DNA of 64,000 nt, taken from Proteobacteria bacterium UBA7415 (lineage in GTDB: Bacteria; Pseudomonadota; Gammaproteobacteria; Arenicellales; Arenicellaceae). Positions 52,955-62,746 of the stretch are shown piece after piece. A program made the position numbers and the translations under genes. The notes beneath the pieces are model-generated. The model made no database searches and had not been told where the DNA came from. It saw only the letters and a program-made list of their open reading frames with translations. Each line of letters starts with the position of its first letter. Positions within the stretch are counted from its first letter, which is position 1. The stretch covers positions 95,001-159,000 of the forward strand of contig DKML01000006.1 of assembly GCA_002470515.1 (NCBI GenBank), given 5' to 3'.

Positions 52955-55801
52955 CTATTGCCGACGAGACTGCGCGAGCAAAGATTTTTGTTTCTTATCA
53001 AACTTAACCTGCCTTGCCTGCCATGCAGACGGCTCATTAACCAAAGAAAGCTCTACAGCGGTAACCTTGTATTCTGGGCAATCGGTCGCCCAATCAGCAT
53101 TGTCTGTAGTAATCACATTGGCCCCTGATATGGGATGATGAAACGTCGTATAAACAACACCAGGTTGCACGCGGGTTGATATTTTTGCATGCAGTACTGT
53201 CTCGCCCATCCTAGAGCGAATACCAACCCAGTCACCACTCTTAATACCTCTGTGGTCTGCGTCAGCTGGATGAATCTCGATAACATCTTCTTCGTGCCAA
53301 TCTGAATTATTAGTTCGGCGTGTTTGCGCACCTACGTTGTATTGCGACAAGATTCGGCCAGTGGTTAATAACAAAGGAAAACGGCGATTTACTTTTTCGT
53401 CGGTAGGCACAAATTCGGTTACTTCAAAGAACCCTTTGCCGCGCACGAATTCATCTACATGCATGATTGGCGTACCGTTCTCAGACTCATCATTACAAGG
53501 CCACTGCACACTGCCCTGCTCTGCAATGCGCTTGTAAGTAACGTTGGTAAAACTTGGCGTGAGCGCGGCAATCTCCTGCATTATTTGTTCAGGATGGGTA
53601 TACGTCCAACTACACCCCATGGCATTCGCCAGCATTTGGGTAGACTGCCAATCTTCATAACCACTGAGCGCTGGCATTGCTTTAGTCACGCGCGAAATAC
53701 GGCGTTCTGCATTGGTAAACGTGCCGTTCTTTTCTAGAAACGAAGAGCCTGGTAAGAACACATGTGCAAATTTAGCGGTTTCGTTTAAGAAGATATCTTG
53801 AACGATGACGCACTCCATCGCTTTTAGAGCCGCTTCAACATGTTGAGTGTTCGGATCAGATTGCGCGATGTCCTCACCCTGACAGTACAAACCGCGATAG
53901 GTACCATCGAGCGCACTATCGAACATATGCGGAATACGTAGACCTGGTTCCGCGTCTAACTTAGTGCCCCAATAGTCTTCAAAAGTGGCTCGAACGTCGT
54001 CGTTGCCTACCGGTCGGTAACCCGGCAACTCGTGTGGGAATGACCCCATATCACAAGAACCTTGAACATTGTTCTGGCCTCGTAATGGGTTAACACCCAC
54101 GCCTTCACGACCTATGTTGCCCGTCAGCATCGCTAAATTGGCGATTGCCATTACGGCCGTTGAACCTTGGCTGTGCTCAGTGACGCCTAAGCCGTAATAA
54201 ATAGCGGCATTGCCGCCAGTCGCATAAAGACGTGCGGATGCGCGTAAGTCGTCAGCGTTAACACCTGTGTGCGCCATCGTTGATTCAGGAGAGTTTTCCT
54301 CGCGTTGAATAAACTCTAGCCATTTTTTAAACGCAGGCTCTTCGCAGCGTGCATCAACAAACGCTTGGTCTTGAAGACCTTCGCCAATAATCGTGTGCGC
54401 TAAAGAATTTAGAATCGCCACGTTCCCACCAGGTCGAACGGGTAAGTGATAGTCCGCCTTAATGTGCGGTGCGCTCACTAGCTCGATTTGACGCGGATCT
54501 ATCACAATGAGCTTTGCGCCTTCACGTAAACGCCGCTTCAAACGCGAACCAAATACAGGATGTGCGTCTGTGGGATTTGCGCCCATCACGATAACCACAT
54601 CCGCTTGCGCCACAGATCTAAAAGTTTGCGTGCCTGCCGATTCGCCTAGCGTTACCTTTAAGCCATAACCTGTTGGTGAATGGCACACCCTAGCGCAGGT
54701 ATCTATATTGTTGTTGCCAAAGGCGGTTCGCACCATCTTTTGAACAAGCCAAACTTCTTCGTTAGTACAACGCGATGATGAAATCGCGCCAATACTCTTG
54801 CGTCCATGTTTATCTTGAATGTCCCGTAACCGTTTAGCGGCAAACTCAACCGCTTCTTCCATGCTGACTTCTTTCCATGCATCATCAATCGAGTCACGAA
54901 CCATTGGCGTGGTGATACGATCCTTATGGGTAGCATAGCCAAAAGCGAAACGGCCTTTAACGCAGGCATGGCCTTCGTTCGCAGCACCGTCTTTCCACGG
55001 AGTCATGCGTACCACTTCATTGCCTTTCATTTCGGCTTTAAAGCCACACCCTACTCCGCAATACGCGCAAGTGGTTGTTACGCTGTGTTCCGGAATGCCT
55101 TTTTCAATAATACTGTTTTCGCTCAAGGTCGCCGTGGGGCATGCGTCTACGCAAGCACCGCAAGAAACGCATTCAGAATCAAAGAATGACTCATCTTGAC
55201 CCGCTGCCACTTTCGACGCAAATCCTCGACCATCAATTGTTAAGGCAAACGTTCCTTGAGTTTCTTCACAAGCTCTAACGCAACGCGAACAAACAATGCA
55301 TTTAGCTGGGTCGAATGTGAAGTATGGGTTCGATTCATCTTTCTCAGAATCTAAATGGTTAGCACCTTCGTAACCGTAACGCACAGCGCGCAGGCCAACT
55401 TCGCCTGCGGCGTCTTGTAATTCGCAATCCCCGTTGACGGCACACGTTAAGCAATCTAGTGGATGGTCAGATATGTAGAGCTCCATCGTATTGCGACGCA
55501 GCTTGGCAATGGCATCGGTTTGAGTGCGCACAACCATGCCTGCTTCGGCGGGGGTAGTACATGATGCTGGAAAACCTCGACGACCTTCAATTTCGACTAA
55601 ACAAATACGGCACGACCCAAACGCTTCTAGAGAGTCGGTTGCACACAATTTTGGAATCTTAGTGCCCGCCTCGCTGGCTGCACGCATCACCGATGTGCCT
55701 TTAGGCACGCTTACGGTCACGCCATCTATCTGCAGGTCTACCGTCTCTACCGCCTTACTGGCAGGCGTTCCTCGGTCTGCTTGTGGTTCGTAAAATTTCA
55801 T
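52955..55801 (-). CDS. fdsA: NAD-linked formate dehydrogenase alpha subunit (molybdenum/tungsten)
   Basis: A 948-residue catalytic subunit. N-terminal [2Fe-2S] domain about 22-100 (CRICLVEIEG), a His/Cys [4Fe-4S] segment, two ferredoxin-type [4Fe-4S] motifs (CIVCSRCVRAC and CVSCGACVDAC, about 160-215), one more cluster motif CAYCGVGC, then the bis-MGD domain. The metal ligand is Cys (CARVCHSPTG, about residue 373), so it is not a selenoprotein. It oxidises formate to CO2 in the cytosol and passes electrons through FdsG/B to NAD. The tail LSLVNEPSAWQARQVKFDKKQ is the usual C-terminus. Confidence 0.94.
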   Translation of the reverse strand: MKFYEPQADRGTPASKAVETVDLQIDGVTVSVPKGTSVMRAASEAGTKIPKLCATDSLEAFGSCRICLVEIEGRRGFPASCTTPAEAGMVVRTQTDAIAKLRRNTMELYISDHPLDCLTCAVNGDCELQDAAGEVGLRAVRYGYEGANHLDSEKDESNPYFTFDPAKCIVCSRCVRACEETQGTFALTIDGRGFASKVAAGQDESFFDSECVSCGACVDACPTATLSENSIIEKGIPEHSVTTTCAYCGVGCGFKAEMKGNEVVRMTPWKDGAANEGHACVKGRFAFGYATHKDRITTPMVRDSIDDAWKEVSMEEAVEFAAKRLRDIQDKHGRKSIGAISSSRCTNEEVWLVQKMVRTAFGNNNIDTCARVCHSPTGYGLKVTLGESAGTQTFRSVAQADVVIVMGANPTDAHPVFGSRLKRRLREGAKLIVIDPRQIELVSAPHIKADYHLPVRPGGNVAILNSLAHTIIGEGLQDQAFVDARCEEPAFKKWLEFIQREENSPESTMAHTGVNADDLRASARLYATGGNAAIYYGLGVTEHSQGSTAVMAIANLAMLTGNIGREGVGVNPLRGQNNVQGSCDMGSFPHELPGYRPVGNDDVRATFEDYWGTKLDAEPGLRIPHMFDSALDGTYRGLYCQGEDIAQSDPNTQHVEAALKAMECVIVQDIFLNETAKFAHVFLPGSSFLEKNGTFTNAERRISRVTKAMPALSGYEDWQSTQMLANAMGCSWTYTHPEQIMQEIAALTPSFTNVTYKRIAEQGSVQWPCNDESENGTPIMHVDEFVRGKGFFEVTEFVPTDEKVNRRFPLLLTTGRILSQYNVGAQTRRTNNSDWHEEDVIEIHPADADHRGIKSGDWVGIRSRMGETVLHAKISTRVQPGVVYTTFHHPISGANVITTDNADWATDCPEYKVTAVELSLVNEPSAWQARQVKFDKKQKSLLAQSRRQ

Positions 55802-55841
55802 TGTGATTTACCTGTCGAAACTGAAACTGTTATGACCAAAC

Positions 55842-57383
55842 TTACTTTTTAGAAAAGTCATCAGCGAAATGTTCTATTGCGCTGCGTACGGGAAATGGCG
55901 TCATACCACCCATTGCACACAGCGAACCAAACTCCATGGTGTCGCATAAGTCTTTTAGCAAAACCATATTATTGTCGGGCTCTGTACCCGTGCGAATCTT
56001 GTCGATCACTTCCACTCCACGAACAGAGCCTATGCGACATGGCGTGCATTTACCGCACGACTCAACTGCGCAGAACTCCATGGCGAAACGTGCTTGTTTA
56101 CTCATATCAACAGTGTCGTCGAATACTACAATGCCACCGTGCCCAACCATCGCTTTAATCGCTGCAAAGGATTCGTAATCAAGCGGTGTATCCCATTGCG
56201 ATTCAGGCAAGTAGGCGCCCAATGGTCCGCCCACTTGGATTGCGCGCATAGGCTTACCCGAGTGCGTTCCGCCGCCATAGCCTTCGACTAGTTCGCGTAA
56301 GGTAGTACCGAAAGCAAGTTCGACCAATCCGCCGCGTTTAATATTGCCTGCTAACTGAAACGCCAAGGTGCCACGAGAGCGGCCCATGCCGAAATTCTTG
56401 TAGGCATCTGCTCCGTCACACAAAATACTGGAAACTGCGGCAAGAGTAAGTACGTTGTTAACGACAGTCGGCTTACCTAAAAACCCTTCGATCGCAGGTA
56501 AAGGTGGTTTAGCTCTTACTACTCCCCGCTTACCTTCTAGGCTATTGAGCAACGATGTTTCTTCACCACAAATATAGGCGCCAGCGCCCAAGCGCACTTC
56601 CAGATCAAAGCATTTACCTGATCCTAAAATATCAGCACCCAAGTAATTTGCTTGCTCGGCACGTTCGATCGCCGCATCTAATAAACGATGAGCTTTAGGG
56701 TATTCAGAACGCAGATAAATATAGCCGCGCGTAGCGCCTACCGCTAAACCTGCAATTACCATACCTTCAATCAGTTGATACGGATCAGCTTCCATGACCA
56801 GACGGTCAGCAAATGTACCCGAGTCTCCTTCGTCGGCATTACATACAATGTATTTCTGTATTTCTGGCGCCTCCAAAGAAGTATCTAAAACAGTTTGCCA
56901 TTTAATGCCTGTAGGAAAAGCTGCACCTCCACGACCGCGCAAACCTGCCTCGCGAACCTCATCTACAATCGCTTGAGGCGAAAGCGCCAATGCCCGCTCT
57001 AAACCTTTAAAGCCATTTAATGCGCGATAGCTATCAATACACAGCGGGTCGGCAATACCGGCACGCGCAAACGTGAGTCGATCTTGGTCACGCATGTAGT
57101 CGTGTTGTTCTATGTCGCCTAAGTATCCTTTTAATGATTCGAATTTACCTGTTGATACCGCGTCGAGCAAAGACGTAACGTCTGAACCGCTAAACTCGCC
57201 AATCGCAATTCGTTTGCCATTGTGTTCGACCTCAACAAGCGGTTCCAGCCAAAAGAGCCCGCGTGATCCATTGCGTACTATTTCGACATCAACTGATTTA
57301 TTAGCGTCCGCTAAAGCGACCGCAATAGCATCAGCACCTAAGGCGCAGGACACTGTGTCTTGAGGAATATATATTTTGGTCAT
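55842..57383 (-). CDS. fdsB: Formate dehydrogenase beta subunit (NuoF-like, FMN and NAD)
   Basis: A 513-residue protein: an N-terminal thioredoxin-like region, then the NuoF core with GLRGRGGAAFPTGIKW (NAD), CNADEGDSGTFADR (FMN), GAGAYICGEETSLLNSLEG, and the [4Fe-4S] motif ESCGKCTPCRIG (near 445). It takes electrons from the alpha subunit and reduces NAD. A GAGGAA Shine-Dalgarno precedes the ATG. It lies 9 bases after FdsG and 40 before FdsA. Confidence 0.94.
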   Translation of the reverse strand: MTKIYIPQDTVSCALGADAIAVALADANKSVDVEIVRNGSRGLFWLEPLVEVEHNGKRIAIGEFSGSDVTSLLDAVSTGKFESLKGYLGDIEQHDYMRDQDRLTFARAGIADPLCIDSYRALNGFKGLERALALSPQAIVDEVREAGLRGRGGAAFPTGIKWQTVLDTSLEAPEIQKYIVCNADEGDSGTFADRLVMEADPYQLIEGMVIAGLAVGATRGYIYLRSEYPKAHRLLDAAIERAEQANYLGADILGSGKCFDLEVRLGAGAYICGEETSLLNSLEGKRGVVRAKPPLPAIEGFLGKPTVVNNVLTLAAVSSILCDGADAYKNFGMGRSRGTLAFQLAGNIKRGGLVELAFGTTLRELVEGYGGGTHSGKPMRAIQVGGPLGAYLPESQWDTPLDYESFAAIKAMVGHGGIVVFDDTVDMSKQARFAMEFCAVESCGKCTPCRIGSVRGVEVIDKIRTGTEPDNNMVLLKDLCDTMEFGSLCAMGGMTPFPVRSAIEHFADDFSKK

Positions 57384-57392
57384 TTCAATTCC

Positions 57393-57854
57393 TCAGTTGT
57401 TCTTTCTAATTTGGGTAACGAGTTCGTCAAATCGCGCCGCATCAACCTTCGCGTATATATCGTCGTTAATTCGCACCGACGGAGAGCACGCACAATTGCC
57501 CAAACAATAAACTGGCTCTAAGGTTATTTGCCCATCATCAGACGTTTCACCCCAATCCAACTTCAAGCTGGCTTTGGCATGCTCCTCTAAAAGCTCTGAC
57601 CCCACCGACTGGCAGGCTTCGGCACGACAAATCTGTACTGTATTGACGCCGCCCGATTCGGTCTTAAAGTCGTGATAAAAGCTTACTACACCGTGCACTT
57701 CGGCTCGAGACAGATTGAGTTTCTTGCCAATCAAGCCCACCGCATCACTGGGTATAAACCCCTGCTGTGCTTGAATAGCATGCAAGATCGGTAGTAGCGG
57801 GCCTTCTTTGTGGCTAAGGCGATCTACGATAGCCTCAATAGTTTCAGTGCTCAT
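57393..57854 (-). CDS. fdsG: Formate dehydrogenase gamma subunit (NuoE-like [2Fe-2S])
   Basis: A 153-residue NuoE-like protein with the thioredoxin-type [2Fe-2S] pattern: CRAEAC (about 76-81) and CLGNCACSP (about 117-125). It is first in the operon fdsG-fdsB-fdsA-fdhD and supports electron transfer within the NAD-reducing module. The upstream promoter lies in the 57855-58174 region. Confidence 0.94.
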   Translation of the reverse strand: MSTETIEAIVDRLSHKEGPLLPILHAIQAQQGFIPSDAVGLIGKKLNLSRAEVHGVVSFYHDFKTESGGVNTVQICRAEACQSVGSELLEEHAKASLKLDWGETSDDGQITLEPVYCLGNCACSPSVRINDDIYAKVDAARFDELVTQIRKNN

Positions 57855-58131
57855 AATTGTATTTGTGTTGTCTATGCTGCAGTTCAGCTGCTTTTAGGAA
57901 GCAAAGCCGCCCAAGAGTATTTATTCATTATATGAGTGTTTTCCACGCCGAAATAGCTTAAACGCGTCAAGTGTTATCAAGGCTTAGCGTGTATTACCAA
58001 AACTTTGATCGACTAAGCTCTTATATTATTTACGACGTACAACCAAGCCAAGTAAAAAGCACAAAAAAGCACCCATGACATAAACAATATCATGAGGGCC
58101 TATTTTTCAAACATGTCAGAAAAAATGGGGC
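57855..58131. promoter_or_regulatory. Upstream region of the formate dehydrogenase operon
   Basis: About 280 bases with no credible gene. It should hold the fds promoter. It is AT-rich with runs such as TTATTCATTATATGAG near 57921 and repeated AAAAAGCAC near 58054-58070. No regulator site could be named. Confidence 0.45.
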
Positions 58132-58147
58132 TTGACGAATTCGTCAA
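58122..58147 (-). terminator. Palindrome with T-run, possible terminator of the small membrane gene
   Basis: TTGACGAATTCGTCAA (58132-58147) is a perfect 16-base palindrome. On the minus strand it is followed by GCCCCATTTTTT. The hairpin would have almost no loop, so either a weak terminator or a protein-binding site is possible. Confidence 0.45.
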
Positions 58148-58174
58148 CTATCTCATTTAGCCTGACGTTGTAGG

Positions 58175-58345
58175 TCACATCCCTTTAAGCATCACGCCAC
58201 CGGTCAATACGGCCCACGCTGCAGTCATGATGTAAAAACTATTACCTGCCGTGGCAGTGATTATTCCGAAACCTGAAAGTAGTCCGAGAACTGCGAGTAC
58301 CAAAGAGATAACGAAAATGATTTGAGTAGGTGCTGATAACTCCAT
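58175..58345 (-). CDS. Small two-helix inner-membrane protein
   Basis: A 56-residue protein with two predicted helices (IIFVISLVLAVLGLLSGFGII and FYIMTAAWAVLTGGVML). No family recognised. The start is set at the ATG at 58345 because a perfect AGGAGGA Shine-Dalgarno precedes it by five bases; the ATG at 58375 has none. The strong ribosome-binding site and the clean double-helix pattern argue that it is a real gene. Confidence 0.72.
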   Translation of the reverse strand: MELSAPTQIIFVISLVLAVLGLLSGFGIITATAGNSFYIMTAAWAVLTGGVMLKGM

Positions 58346-58506
58346 GATATTCCTCCTAATGGGATTGATGAACAATTCTTATAGAGCGGACAAAACGTAA
58401 TCACTCTCGACTACTTTTGCCCAACCTCGCGAATAGCCTACCCCAAACTCGGCCTATATTCACCTGTTCCGAGTGCTTTAACGCCGACACAGACAACGAG
58501 GAACCG

Positions 58507-58761
58507 CTATGCAGCGTCGACCTTTTCTTGCAATTTATTCACCCACAAAGCTAACTTATGACGCATATTTGGCAAAGACTCTTGCTCACGAGGCAACGGC
58601 GTGATGATTTTATCGTGCACCAGCAATCTATAGACATATTCGGTTTTGTCTTCAGCAGAATCGGTTGCTTCAAACTTAACCACGCCTTTGCTTTCGCCAT
58701 AGCGCATGCCTAACGCTAGTGCCTTTTTGAGCAAGGCTTTTTCATTAGACAGTTTACTCAT
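58507..58761 (-). CDS. DUF5062 family protein
   Basis: An 84-residue protein that matches DUF5062: NEKALLKKALALGMRYGESKG, YVYRLLVHDKIITPLP and NMRHKLALWVNKL. Function unknown; the family is common in gammaproteobacteria such as Vibrio and Shewanella. Its GAGGAA Shine-Dalgarno overlaps the stop region of the acylase gene three bases upstream, so the two are co-translated. Confidence 0.85.
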   Translation of the reverse strand: MSKLSNEKALLKKALALGMRYGESKGVVKFEATDSAEDKTEYVYRLLVHDKIITPLPREQESLPNMRHKLALWVNKLQEKVDAA

Positions 58762-58764
58762 CGT

Positions 58765-60921
58765 TTATTCCTCACTCTTGCCGAGCGTATAGATGCGTGT
58801 CGCGCTTGCTCTTAGTTTTTCGATATCAAACTCAGCTTTGCGCCACTCTTGCGCCGCAAACAATGGAGCTTGATCCGCGTAATGCGGTGAAGTTTCGTCC
58901 AGTGTAGCACTACCAAACTGATGCATAACATCTGCATTAACAAACTCTCCATCTTGCCACTCAACAATCGCCATCCATGTATCACCATGCGTGGCGTAAG
59001 TCTGGTCATTGTCTAAACCAACTGAGTAAATCGCGCGCAAAATGTCTGGACCACCATTCATAGGAAGATCAACATCTCCGCGTTGTAAACGATTCACTTC
59101 GCCCCACTCAGGATCAATTCGACCGAACTTTCGCTCTAACAGACTAACGGCATTGGCAAACGGTTCTACCAAGTTTTCTAGCTCATAGTCATCGGGGTTG
59201 CTCGATTGGCGCAATCGCATAAATACGGTAGCCGGCAGAGCGGCATGGCGATTGGCCATATCAGTACGCAAGTCCCAGCCCTTTAAGTGCTCGGCTGCTG
59301 CGGCAAGATTTTCGTCTTCCCACTCACCATTGATCAACGTCTGAACAATCTTGTATTGATTGGAAGACGTTGAATACTCAAGATCAAACTTTTGCTTAAG
59401 CAGTTGTTCTTTAGTGATGGGTGACACGCCATCGTTAAGATCAACCAAGCGATGCGCTCTATTAGTTTGATTAGTCGCTAACCCCATAGAGGACGGAAAG
59501 TCCTCAGGGCGCATATTATCCGGTCCATCAGTGGCAATGTATGGCGTGTTATTGGCATTAAACAAAAGGCCTGACTCAGGGTTAACCAACTTCGGTATTG
59601 AGTCATAAGGTCTGTACCCATCCCATATAAGATCGCTACGATCACCCGGAAGATCTAAAGACCAGTCCCAGCCTTCAATTCGGTTAGGGTATTGGCCGTT
59701 GTGTACAAACGCGATGTTGTCTTCTTTATCAGCGTATACGTAGTTAATGCTCGGCAAGGCATTCATTGCCATAGCGGCGGTGAAAGAGTCGAAGTCAGTC
59801 GCTTGATTTAGGCGATAGTACTGTTCTAGTTGACGTATCTCACCGCGACCCGCGTAACGGAGCGCGTAAGTATTACCCCCCGATTCAATCACAGGACCAT
59901 GCTCGGTCTTGAGTAACTCGCGTTTGGCTGTGTAAACAAAAGGCCCCCACAGCTTAACTTTAATCTGGACTTCGTCGCGTTCAAAATCACGCCACTCGCC
60001 ATCTAACTTATATTGGTATTCATTATCAGGATTACGGGTGATTTGATACACATCCGCAAGGTCAATGTGGTTTACGGTGTTTGCCCAACCGAGGTGCTTA
60101 TTAAAGCCATGCAGAATAACGGGCGTACCTGGGAATATGCCGCCTTGAATGTCCAGTCCTTCGTCAGACTGTAAATGTGCTTCATACCAAGCCACTGGTC
60201 CAGTCATAGGTTGGTGCGAATTAATGAGCAAACGCGTTGTGTCTTCGCCAGAGCGAGCCGCCGAAATTGCCATAGCATTAGAGCCAAGCTCAGCGCCCGA
60301 ACGCTTACGCATTTCAAAGGCACTCACGCCTCCTGATGGATCCAACGCGATTTCTGATTCACGCGTCTCGTCAAACAAGTCAGTAAGGGTTTGATCCAAA
60401 CCGTAGAAAAATGGTGTTTTGAAAATAAAGCCTGCAATAACATCTTCGGGCTTAAATGGTGCTAGCCCAGGCCATGTTTTATCTGGGTTCTCAGCCGCGT
60501 ACAAGTTAATGCCCGCCGTATATGCCTCGGCTAATTCTTTAACGTCATTAACCACATCGGAATCGTACTTGGCTTCAACGATATTCCAAACATCCAGCAA
60601 GCCAACAACGTAATCGGTAGGAGCGGCGCCAGCGCCCTTATATCGCGCCGATAATCCGCGGGTAGCCGCCACAACTTCCTGAATCGTCTCAAAATCATCT
60701 TCTGCATGAACATAAGCTAAACCAAAACTAGTATCGGCATCGCGCTTACCCTTTATGTGCGGTATACCCCATTCATCGCGTACCACTTCGGCGGAATACA
60801 ATTGCGACGCAGCAGACAATTCTGCGGCACTTGGATTGGCCGGCAGCGGATCGTATAAGTAAATAGCGGCGGCAAAGGCCACCAGAACTATCAGGCCAAG
60901 TAGGAGTTTTAGTATGCGCAT
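58765..60921 (-). CDS. Penicillin acylase family N-terminal nucleophile hydrolase
   Basis: A 718-residue precursor. A signal peptide or anchor at 1-20 (ILKLLLGLIVLVAFAAAIYLY) sends it to the periplasm. The alpha chain runs to about residue 212; self-cleavage ahead of Ser213 in ELGSNAMAIS would expose the nucleophile of the beta chain. NSHQP and GFNKHLGWANTVNHIDLADVY follow as in this family. Substrates range from beta-lactams to acyl-homoserine lactones and lipopeptides; which one applies here is not visible. Confidence 0.92.
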   Translation of the reverse strand: MRILKLLLGLIVLVAFAAAIYLYDPLPANPSAAELSAASQLYSAEVVRDEWGIPHIKGKRDADTSFGLAYVHAEDDFETIQEVVAATRGLSARYKGAGAAPTDYVVGLLDVWNIVEAKYDSDVVNDVKELAEAYTAGINLYAAENPDKTWPGLAPFKPEDVIAGFIFKTPFFYGLDQTLTDLFDETRESEIALDPSGGVSAFEMRKRSGAELGSNAMAISAARSGEDTTRLLINSHQPMTGPVAWYEAHLQSDEGLDIQGGIFPGTPVILHGFNKHLGWANTVNHIDLADVYQITRNPDNEYQYKLDGEWRDFERDEVQIKVKLWGPFVYTAKRELLKTEHGPVIESGGNTYALRYAGRGEIRQLEQYYRLNQATDFDSFTAAMAMNALPSINYVYADKEDNIAFVHNGQYPNRIEGWDWSLDLPGDRSDLIWDGYRPYDSIPKLVNPESGLLFNANNTPYIATDGPDNMRPEDFPSSMGLATNQTNRAHRLVDLNDGVSPITKEQLLKQKFDLEYSTSSNQYKIVQTLINGEWEDENLAAAAEHLKGWDLRTDMANRHAALPATVFMRLRQSSNPDDYELENLVEPFANAVSLLERKFGRIDPEWGEVNRLQRGDVDLPMNGGPDILRAIYSVGLDNDQTYATHGDTWMAIVEWQDGEFVNADVMHQFGSATLDETSPHYADQAPLFAAQEWRKAEFDIEKLRASATRIYTLGKSEE

Positions 60922-61161
60922 ATTCTTATAAAAAGTAGGTTGGGAAACTAGGGGGTTACGAAAACATCAATCTGACCCTCTAGGCGAGCAAGTGTAATGC
61001 AAAACAGTGGTACAGAATGTATAGACCCAAGCATGATTTCTCACAACGAGACACTTAGATTCAATAAGCAGCGACCCAGCCGAAAGCGGTTAAACGTTGA
61101 CGTAACCATACTTCCGCTGACACCTAAGAGCAGGGCGTGGCTCGTTTAGATGCGAGATTAA

Positions 61162-61695
61162 TTAACTCGTTAACTGGATTTCTAGAAGGTGGTTATAAAA
61201 GTGCATTGCGTGCGCCCTTTCATACTCTAGCTTGGCCAGTTCCCCATAGGCAAAGTGTTGTGCCAGTGTTCCGCTATAACTCTGAAAACTGATCATCGAA
61301 TCCTTGAATCGTGCGTAAGCAGACGAAGTCTCCTCTATCTTTGGGATCGAAGGCGCGCCAGGAATAATCTCGTTTAAACCGTGGGTCATTTCTCCTTTTT
61401 GAGAAAAAACTGAAAACGCTAACGCGCCCACCGTATTCTTAAATATCGCTGGCTTATGCTCAGGAAAGCCAGACATTGAATACTCAACACTTTGCGCGCA
61501 ATGCGTCAGTATTTGATAAAGGTTCCAATCACCCAATGTTATAGGTTCTTGCTCCATCAATCTATCGAGCGTCACGAGAGCTGCATCTATCGTAAGCGGG
61601 CGTTCATTAGAGCTATCAGCCAGCCATAACGCACCGCCGGTTCCAGCAATTACCCCGCTCCCTAAAATGCCCAGAACAACGTTTCTACGTTTCAT
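61162..61695 (-). CDS. DUF1569 protein, Tat-type signal
   Basis: A 177-residue protein. The N-terminus KRRNVVLGILGSGVIAGTGGAL has twin arginines and could be exported by Tat. The body matches DUF1569, a DinB-like helical bundle: NLYQILTHCAQSVEYSMSGFPE, VFSQKGEMTHGLNEIIPGAP, and the C-terminal YERAHAMHFYNHLLE. The metal-ligand-type histidines (HCAQ, HAMH) are present. Function unknown. Confidence 0.85.
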   Translation of the reverse strand: MKRRNVVLGILGSGVIAGTGGALWLADSSNERPLTIDAALVTLDRLMEQEPITLGDWNLYQILTHCAQSVEYSMSGFPEHKPAIFKNTVGALAFSVFSQKGEMTHGLNEIIPGAPSIPKIEETSSAYARFKDSMISFQSYSGTLAQHFAYGELAKLEYERAHAMHFYNHLLEIQLTS

Positions 61696-61765
61696 CTTAG
61701 ATCTCCATTGAATATAACGCGACTAGATAAAGGTTTTAAGCCGTTTAACGGTGCGTTACGCGAAT

Positions 61766-62281
61766 CTATCCGCGCCTTTCCCTAAGGTCTGTTATTACTT
61801 GATTTGAGATTTTCCATTCATCCCCAACCTTAGCTAGCACAAACGTAAACCCAATTTTTCTATTCGACGAGCCTGTTGACGAACCTCTATTGCTTTCCAA
61901 CCGACCCGTTATTACGGCCGCTTCACTACCGATATACCGTCTAGAAATAGGTATAAATGACTCAGCTTCGCCTTTTGAAATAGCTATATCAAAATCAGGA
62001 AATAAATTATCTGCCAAAAACTCTTCGAGTGTTTTGGCACCTCTAAAGGTTCGTCCAAATGCATTAGTCCACTCTGCATCGCTAGTATGTGCACTAGCCA
62101 CACCAGCCGCATCATGCTCGGCCCACGCAGTCCAAAAGCTATTCATCGTAGCGTTAATACTCGCCTCATCCGCAGTTGAAGCAGGCGACCCGTAAACTTG
62201 AAAATCCAATATCGGGTAGTACTCAGCATGCGCGCTCAATGACGCAACTAGAATACCGATGATTATTGTAAATCTTTGCAT
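61766..62281 (-). CDS. SnoaL/NTF2-like secreted protein
   Basis: A 171-residue protein. A signal peptide (about 1-19, ending AHA) precedes a cone-shaped NTF2/SnoaL-like domain: INATMNSFWTAWAEHDAAGVASAHTSDAEWTNAFG, RTFRGAKTLEEF, GRLESNRG, then the strand KISNQVITDL. SgcJ/EcaC-type relatives are often labelled oxidoreductase without proof. It follows the DUF1428 gene by 24 bases. Confidence 0.85.
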   Translation of the reverse strand: MQRFTIIIGILVASLSAHAEYYPILDFQVYGSPASTADEASINATMNSFWTAWAEHDAAGVASAHTSDAEWTNAFGRTFRGAKTLEEFLADNLFPDFDIAISKGEAESFIPISRRYIGSEAAVITGRLESNRGSSTGSSNRKIGFTFVLAKVGDEWKISNQVITDLRERRG

Positions 62282-62305
62282 TGTTGGTTCTCCATATTTA
62301 TTACT

Positions 62306-62662
62306 TTACAGATCAACAATCGTAGTAAAACCGCCAAATATCATGCGCTTTCCGTCGAACGGCATTAACGTTGGATCCCAATCCTTGAATATCGGATCTT
62401 CCATCGCGGCTTTGTTGCCAACATCGCGAGCTTCTCGAGATGGCCAAACGATCCAAGAGAAAACAACAACCTCGTCTTCCTCACATTTAACGGCCATCGG
62501 GAATGAGGTAATTTTACCCTCGGACACATCGTCCGCCCAATTCTCAACAACAGACAAAGCACCATTGCTTTTAAATATAGCGGCCGACTTCTCCGCATGT
62601 TTGATATATCTTGATTTGGTTTTATTAGGAACAGCGATTACGAATCCATCTATGTAGGGCAT
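62306..62662 (-). CDS. DUF1428 family protein
   Basis: A 118-residue protein matching DUF1428 (YbaA-like dimeric alpha-beta barrel): PYIDGFVIAVPNKTKSRYIKHA at the start, VVFSWIVWPSREARD in the middle and MPFDGKRMIFGGF at the end. Function unknown. An AAGGTG sequence precedes the ATG at 62662. Confidence 0.92.
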   Translation of the reverse strand: MPYIDGFVIAVPNKTKSRYIKHAEKSAAIFKSNGALSVVENWADDVSEGKITSFPMAVKCEEDEVVVFSWIVWPSREARDVGNKAAMEDPIFKDWDPTLMPFDGKRMIFGGFTTIVDL

Positions 62663-62746
62663 TGGAACACCTTCGTTAGTTGATTTTTAATAAATAAAAA
62701 GAGTATAGGTGTACGAGCCGTAACAAGGACTATCCCCGCTGATGTA

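Noticed and set aside
54670..54700. Possible selenocysteine codon in the formate dehydrogenase
   Set aside because: The metal-ligand position reads as an ordinary Cys codon (CARVCHSP); no in-frame TGA is present.
62259..62657. 132-codon plus-strand frame opposite the DUF1428 gene
   Set aside because: It is the antisense shadow of a clearly recognisable DUF1428 gene.
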